NCBI RefSeq assembly: GCF_050947875.1
Contig: NC_134570.1
Location: forward strand, 239,622,584 to 239,686,583
Origin: Dermacentor variabilis
Lineage: Eukaryota > Arthropoda > Arachnida > Ixodida > Ixodidae
Direction of reading: 5' to 3'
Length of the DNA: 64,000 nucleotides
Both the position numbers and the translations under genes were made by a program. Positions 62,768 to 64,000 of the stretch are shown here, piece after piece. The first letter of the stretch is position 1. Each line of letters opens with the position of its first letter. A model generated the notes under the pieces. That model ran no database searches and had not been told where the DNA came from. It saw nothing but the letters and a program-made list of their open reading frames with translations.

Positions 62768-64000
62768 GTGCAAGAGAACTCAGTCGGAAAGAAAGGGAGG
62801 GCCGGAGTCGGAATGCTCATTCAGCAGGTAGCCAAATGGAAAAGAGTAAATTCAAAACGTCAAGAGCATCTTTGGTTATCAGGTACAATGAGTGGGACAA
62901 AAACTTGGCTCGGCGTTACGTATTTGTGGACCGGAAATAATTGCACAGAGAAGAATAAAGAGTTAGTCGAATGCATAAGTGCTGATATTAAGGGTTTCGG
63001 GAATGAGGCTGGAATTATCCTATTAGGTGACATGAATGCCCACATACAGGATTTAGATTTCTATACCGACAATGAGAAGTCAATGCTAGACCTTTGCGAG
63101 CAACATAACCTCGTTATAGTGAATATAAGGCCATATAAGGCCTGAGGGTGAAGGGCAGATTACGTGGGAAGTGGGAAACCGACAATCAACCATTGATTAC
63201 TGTCTGATTACAGAAGGAATTCATAAGTTGAGAGAAATGGTCATTGATGAAGAAGCGTATAGCAGCATAGGGAGTGACCATAAATGCATCATTTTTGAAG
63301 ATGGGATATGTAGTTGGGAAAGGGAGCAAGGAGTGCAAAATGGACAGTTCAAATTTGAATGCTGAACAAATAACAAATATAGTCACTAGAGTTGAGGAAG
63401 AACTTGACAAATGGGCAAGGAAAGAGTGGGAATATAGTGAGCTTCTAAGTGTAATAACGATAGAAATACAGAAAGAGAAACAACACCTTCGTTGGAAAGA
63501 AAAAAAGGAAACCAAAAAGCTGGTAGAACCGGGAAATACGAGAAGTGATTGCGGAACAACAGAAAGCACCCCGAGAGCACATGCAGGCAAGGAAGGCGCA
63601 GTTGCCGCAGGATGAAGTGCCCAGTAAATGGGAAATATATCGTTTATTTAAAGCTTATGGTTCAAATACTGGTGTAAGCAAAGATAAAAGGTAAAACTGA
63701 ACGTTTATTGAAATAAACACGTGATAAAAAGAACGCCTCACTTTGAATATTTTCGAACCACATAAAAAAATTTGGCAGGAAGTCAGGAATACAACAACAT
63801 ATCCTAGACAAAGATGGAAATAAACTGGAAGGGGAAGCGGCAATAAATCACATCCGAAAAGCAACAGCCGAATCTCTCCAAGGCAATGATGAGGTTGTAC
63901 TTGATGAAAAAAAGAGCATGAAAGAGACCCAAGTGGAAAAGGAGTTGGTGCTGACAAATTTAAACTGGAAGAAAGCGGAAGAGAAAATCCCTAAGCGCAC
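62768..64000 (+). pseudogene. LINE L: endonuclease and RT N-terminal linker, continues beyond the window
   Basis: The frame 62768-63145 has GRAGVGMLIQQVAKW, WLGVTYLWTG, IILLGDMNAHIQDLDFY (Asp/Asn of APE) and DLCEQHNLVIVN. After a shift, 63171-63365 has VGNRQSTIDYCLITEGIHKL and IGSDHKCIIFEDG (SDH). The linker at 63366-63600 is Lys/Glu-rich. Around 63640-63760 an A+T-rich stretch with stops breaks it, and 63800-64000 reads AINHIRKATAESLQGNDEV and NLNWKKAEEKIPKRT, which precede the RT fingers. The right edge cuts the element, so RT is not visible. The N-terminal nuclease residues (Asn, Glu) are not recognised. Confidence 0.78.

Noticed and set aside
1..64000. CRISPR arrays, operons, bacterial promoters or terminators
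   Set aside because: The content is eukaryotic (splice-like exons, non-LTR and LTR elements, SINEs); no regularly spaced repeats with unique spacers were seen.

Overview
The window is a repeat-dense piece of an arthropod nuclear genome, most likely a hard tick (Ixodidae). The best taxonomic marker is a tRNA-derived SINE with the layout of Ruka, a family described from ixodid ticks. It occurs three times (7350-7576 minus, 9482-9719 plus, 52241-52459 plus). Other support comes from I-clade LINEs with gag-like ORF1 and RNase H, an RTE LINE with a (GAT)n tail, Penelope-like sequence, chromovirus-like gypsy elements and hAT-type MITEs. No complete host gene was found. Almost everything that can be read is a mobile element, and nearly all coding frames are broken. 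Family and clade names come from motif reading only; no search was run.

Layout. 1-4779: two 5'-truncated minus-strand LINE fragments, then unassigned sequence. 4792-6795: a Penelope-like element made of two inverted partial copies inside a 12-bp target-site duplication (TSD). 6820-10190: a minus-strand LINE apparently split by a 2.4-kb block that has a Ruka copy at each end and two convergent, spliced-looking exons (one with a THAP domain). 10245-13575: decayed plus-strand LINEs and a piggyBac relic.

13590-37991 is one nested stack. LINE A (three pieces) was entered by LINE B at 14733 and by gypsy 1 at 26761. LINE B was entered by an RTE LINE (17673-20859) and by LINE C (21555-25719). Gypsy 1 holds part of gypsy 2, a LINE 3' end and full-length LINE D, and LINE D in turn holds a 140-bp foldback element and another LINE 3' end. 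LINEs B and C share an unusual 5' architecture: a 60-nt leader present twice, with a TATA/initiator promoter between the copies, all in one open reading frame that runs into a 2A-type ribosome-skipping motif. This is the most interesting signal in the window.

38627-44571 is LINE E, a full-length I-clade element with a 12-bp TSD, apparently inserted into an old gypsy whose RNase H and integrase continue to 46860. 47890-49737 holds further gypsy and LINE relics. 49738-54195 is gypsy 3, with both 418-bp LTRs, a deleted gag and a Ruka SINE lying in frame in pol. 54978-62700 has no convincing gene but contains foldbacks, a pair of hAT MITEs, a repeated stem-loop unit, a tandem duplication and a second copy of the 33.6-kb foldback element. 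62768 to the right edge is the start of another LINE.

The genes do not form a host pathway. They are replication modules (endonuclease, reverse transcriptase, RNase H, integrase, Gag) of parasitic elements, and their nesting gives a relative order of insertions.
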